Shown: piece after piece, positions 9,194 to 11,006 of the stretch
How the letters are laid out: each line of letters starts with the position of its first letter
Position numbering within the stretch: position 1 is the stretch's first letter
NCBI GenBank assembly: GCA_021812665.1
Contig: JAKAMX010000022.1
Span: 1-11,006, forward strand
From: a bacterium
Lineage (GTDB): Bacteria > Patescibacteriota > Minisyncoccia > Phycocordibacterales > UBA1550
Reading direction: 5' to 3'
DNA length: 11,006 nt
Position numbers and translations under genes: made by a program
Notes under the pieces: generated by a model
What the model was told of the DNA's origin: nothing
The model's database searches: none
Seen by the model: the letters and a program-made list of their open reading frames with translations, nothing else

Positions 9194-9958
9194 ATGAAGA
9201 AATCTACTAAAAACACCTCCTGGGACAATGTTGCGCATTGGTACGACACACTGCTCGCAGGGAACGACACCTACCAAACGCGAGTTATTTTGCCTAACCT
9301 TCTTCGCGTAATGGCGGTCAAGAAAGGTGAACGCGTACTTGAGCTTGGCTGCGGGCAAGGTTTTTTCACGCAAGCATTTTACAAAGAGGGCGGGGAAGTC
9401 ACAGGGGTCGATCTTGGCAAGGACCTCATCGCGATCGCAAAAAGGCAATCACCAAAGGAAATCAAATATTTTGCGCATAGCGCAGAAGATCTCTCGATGC
9501 TCGCCGATAAGTCTGCCGACAAGATCGCACTCGTTCTCTCGTTGCAAAATATCGAAGCGCCACACAAAGTTTTTAAAGAATGCGCTCGAGTCCTTGCCCC
9601 TGGCGGTCGTATATTTATCGTTCTAAACCATCCGGCTTTTAGAATTCCAAAATCAAGTTCGTGGGGATACGACGAAAGCACTAAAACGCAATACCGTCGC
9701 ATTGATCGCTATATGTCGGAAGCAAAAGCAGATATAGAGATGAACCCAAGCAAAAAAGATGGACCTACGACAACATCTTTCCATCGACCACTACAGTATT
9801 ATTTTAAATTGTTAAACAACAACGGATTTGCAGTCACGCGACTCGAAGAGTGGCTCTCGCATCGAGAAAGTGAAGTGGGACCCAGAAAGGCAGCAGAGGA
9901 TCGAGCGAGAAGAGAAATTCCGTTGTTTATGCTTTTGGAAGTCGGCGCGTTGAAATAA
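9194..9958 (+). CDS. class I SAM-dependent methyltransferase
   Basis: The 254 residues carry the Rossmann-type SAM-binding motifs: motif I VLELGCGQGFFT (48-59), an acidic motif II in VTGVDLGKDLI, a motif III-like LVLSLQNIE, and the post-motif VLAPGGRIFIVLNHPAF. The N-terminal WDNVAHWYDTLLAGNDTYQ (10-28) is a common lid in the small-molecule and quinone-like methyltransferases of the Methyltransf_11 type. A C-terminal extension (HRPLQYYFKLLNNNGFAVTRLEEW) completes the fold. The substrate cannot be told. ATG 9194 is preferred over the in-frame upstream start at 9110, which would overlap the divergent UDG gene and place the promoter inside the coding region. The CAP-domain gene begins six bases after the stop. 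Confidence 0.88.
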   Translation: MKKSTKNTSWDNVAHWYDTLLAGNDTYQTRVILPNLLRVMAVKKGERVLELGCGQGFFTQAFYKEGGEVTGVDLGKDLIAIAKRQSPKEIKYFAHSAEDLSMLADKSADKIALVLSLQNIEAPHKVFKECARVLAPGGRIFIVLNHPAFRIPKSSSWGYDESTKTQYRRIDRYMSEAKADIEMNPSKKDGPTTTSFHRPLQYYFKLLNNNGFAVTRLEEWLSHRESEVGPRKAAEDRARREIPLFMLLEVGALK

Positions 9959-9964
9959 TTATTT

Positions 9965-10915
9965 ATGAGAACGACGATATTGAGCATTTTGTTCGGCATA
10001 CTTGCGTTCTTTGCAGCAAGCTATTTTTCGTATTCACATTTGTCGAATGTCATGCAGTCTGTCAACTCTGTTTTGACGACAAAATCAACTTCTCAGCAGG
10101 TTGATGTTCAGAGTCAGACAAGCCGAACGGGGTCCGCCGCTACAAAAGTTTCAGCGGTAACACAAAGCTCAAAGGTGATCGCACCAGGACCGCTTCGCGT
10201 TACGACGCAATCATCCGCAAAAAATCCGACACCGCTCTCCATGCAGGGAGTTATTCAATATACCAACGAAGCGCGCGCGCAGAACGGAGGACTTGCTGCT
10301 CTTACGGAAAATAAAACACTTGATCTTGATGCGCAAATTAAATTGCAGGACATGTTTACGAAACAATATTTTGAACATGTGTCGCCGTCGGGAACTGGGC
10401 CTGGGGATTTGGCGGATCGTGTAGGATACGCGTATGTGCTTGTTGGTGAAAATTTAGCGCTCGGAGATTTTTCAAGCGATCAGGATCTCGTGACTGCATG
10501 GATGAATAGTCCAGGCCACCGAGCGAATATTTTAAATACACACTATCAAGAAATCGGCGTAGCTGTTGGAAAGGGAATGTATGAGGGCAGGGAAACATGG
10601 CTTGCAGTGCAAAGTTTTGGCATGCCGCGATCTGCGTGTCCTTCAATTGACGAGCAATTAAAAATTCAAATTGATGCAAACAATACCGCAATTGTTTCGT
10701 TGCGCGCACAACTTGATGCAAAAAAGGCGCAAATAGATGTGACGCCGACCAGTGACCCAAACTACAATACGTATGTAAATGAATTTAATGCGCTTGTGCC
10801 CCAGTATAATAGTATTGTTGAAACCAACCGCGTTGATGTCGCAAACTACAATGCGCAAGTCAGCGCATTCAATGGTTGCGCCAGTGCAGCAAGCGCCACT
10901 GCGGCGACTCACTAG
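9965..10915 (+). CDS. CAP/SCP-domain extracellular protein with disulfide-clasped helical tail
   Basis: A 316-residue exported protein. An N-terminal hydrophobic helix (about residues 4-22) is followed by a Ser/Thr/Gln-rich linker (about 30-90) and a CAP (SCP/PR-1-like) domain, about 92-221. The CAP signatures are YFEHVSP (His138), GENLA (Glu162), SPGHRANIL (His185) and YQEIGVAV (Glu196), the residues that line the family's cavity. After Cys225 comes a predicted antiparallel helical hairpin ending at Cys305; its second helix repeats V-x-x-[YF]-N with strict seven-residue periodicity (268-303). Cys225 and Cys305 could form a clasping disulfide. The gene is six bases after the methyltransferase stop and has no Shine-Dalgarno. 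The biochemical role of bacterial CAP proteins is largely unknown; cell-surface location is inferred from the helix. Confidence 0.88.
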   Translation: MRTTILSILFGILAFFAASYFSYSHLSNVMQSVNSVLTTKSTSQQVDVQSQTSRTGSAATKVSAVTQSSKVIAPGPLRVTTQSSAKNPTPLSMQGVIQYTNEARAQNGGLAALTENKTLDLDAQIKLQDMFTKQYFEHVSPSGTGPGDLADRVGYAYVLVGENLALGDFSSDQDLVTAWMNSPGHRANILNTHYQEIGVAVGKGMYEGRETWLAVQSFGMPRSACPSIDEQLKIQIDANNTAIVSLRAQLDAKKAQIDVTPTSDPNYNTYVNEFNALVPQYNSIVETNRVDVANYNAQVSAFNGCASAASATAATH

Positions 10916-10933
10916 TTTCTAAACTCTGCATTT

Positions 10934-10962
10934 TTGATTTAATCCCAATAATCGGCTATTAT
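10934..10962 (+). promoter_or_regulatory. strong promoter at the window end
   Basis: TTGATT (10934-10939), a 17-base spacer and TATTAT (10957-10962). The predicted start is near 10969. What follows has no start codon or Shine-Dalgarno within the window, which suggests an untranslated RNA. Confidence 0.7.
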
Positions 10963-10968
10963 GGGCGA

Positions 10969-11006
10969 GCCTTGGTGCTACGAGTTGGGTCACAAAGTCG
11001 GGGTGT
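10969..11006 (+). ncRNA. 5' end of a structured RNA, possibly SRP RNA (truncated by window)
   Basis: The predicted transcript opens GCCTTGGTGCTACGAG and continues GTTGGGTCACAAAGTCGGGG. A GCC...GGTGCTA opening recalls the 5' strand of bacterial small SRP RNAs, but the diagnostic GGAA/AGCAG apical loop lies beyond the window. An alternative is a diverged fragment of the tRNA-tail element, since TGGGTC-C---AGTCGGGGT matches copy B (2092-2111) at most positions. The 91 bases after the CAP gene contain no other feature apart from the promoter. Confidence 0.35.

Noticed and set aside
10356..10760. 134-residue minus-strand open frame
   Set aside because: Antisense to the well-supported CAP-domain gene.
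1..11006. CRISPR array, insertion sequence, restriction or toxin-antitoxin locus
   Set aside because: No regularly spaced repeats, transposase, nuclease or toxin-like pair was found on either strand.

Overview
The window looks like chromosomal DNA of a candidate-phyla-radiation bacterium (Patescibacteria/Parcubacteria, of the Kaiserbacteria or Nomurabacteria sort). This is inferred from very compact gene spacing, four tRNA genes without encoded CCA, small single-copy housekeeping genes, an SCP/CAP-domain surface protein with a helical tail, and several short orphan proteins. TGA is used as a stop (2656-2658, 5920-5922), so this is the standard bacterial code and not the Gracilibacteria code in which TGA is Gly.

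Layout. 1-74: 3' end of a 2-Cys peroxiredoxin. 115-483(-): orphan gene, convergent to it across a shared terminator. 590-852(-): tRNA-Leu(CAA), its terminator, and a structured repeat (copy A). 936-1901: ddl, D-Ala-D-Ala ligase. 1928-2189: tRNA-Ala(UGC), terminator, repeat copy B. 2290-2658: nucleoside deoxyribosyltransferase-like protein. 2703-3257: tag, 3-methyladenine glycosylase. 3365-3880: orphan with a possible zinc ribbon. 3970-4098: 42-residue Cys-rich membrane miniprotein. 4166-5150: HIT protein plus tsaC (threonylcarbamoyl-AMP synthase). 5287-5922: orphan preceded by a promoter between two palindromes. 5999-7250: operon of VKOR-type disulfide enzyme, DoxX-like membrane protein and secreted cupredoxin. 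7332-7660: tRNA-Pro(CGG), tRNA-Val(CAC), terminator, repeat copy C. 7685-8546: MazG-like pyrophosphohydrolase plus GNAT acetyltransferase. 8543-9145(-): family-4-type uracil-DNA glycosylase. 9194-10915: SAM methyltransferase plus CAP-domain protein. 10934-11006: strong promoter and the 5' end of an untranslated RNA, possibly SRP RNA.

Two patterns stand out. First, the genes fall into two initiation classes. Seven operon-leading genes (ddl, tag, HIT, VKOR, MazG-like, UDG, methyltransferase) have a -10 element ending 6-7 bases before the ATG and no Shine-Dalgarno sequence, which predicts leaderless mRNAs; the -10 is of the TGn extended type in all but ddl. Downstream genes in these operons start 4-9 bases after the preceding stop, also without a clear Shine-Dalgarno. 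The four orphan genes and the deoxyribosyltransferase-like gene instead have strong AGGAGG-type sites, and where a promoter can be proposed, a leader. Second, a roughly 100-base structured element occurs behind three of the tRNA loci. In two of them it is bounded by an inverted and a direct copy of the 3' end of the adjacent tRNA, and its hairpin shows a compensatory base-pair change. This tRNA-tail element is the best candidate here for something undescribed.

Functionally, the VKOR operon suggests oxidative folding outside the membrane. The cupredoxin and the CAP protein both have cysteine pairs that could be its substrates. tag, UDG and the MazG-like protein are DNA-repair or nucleotide-cleaning functions.
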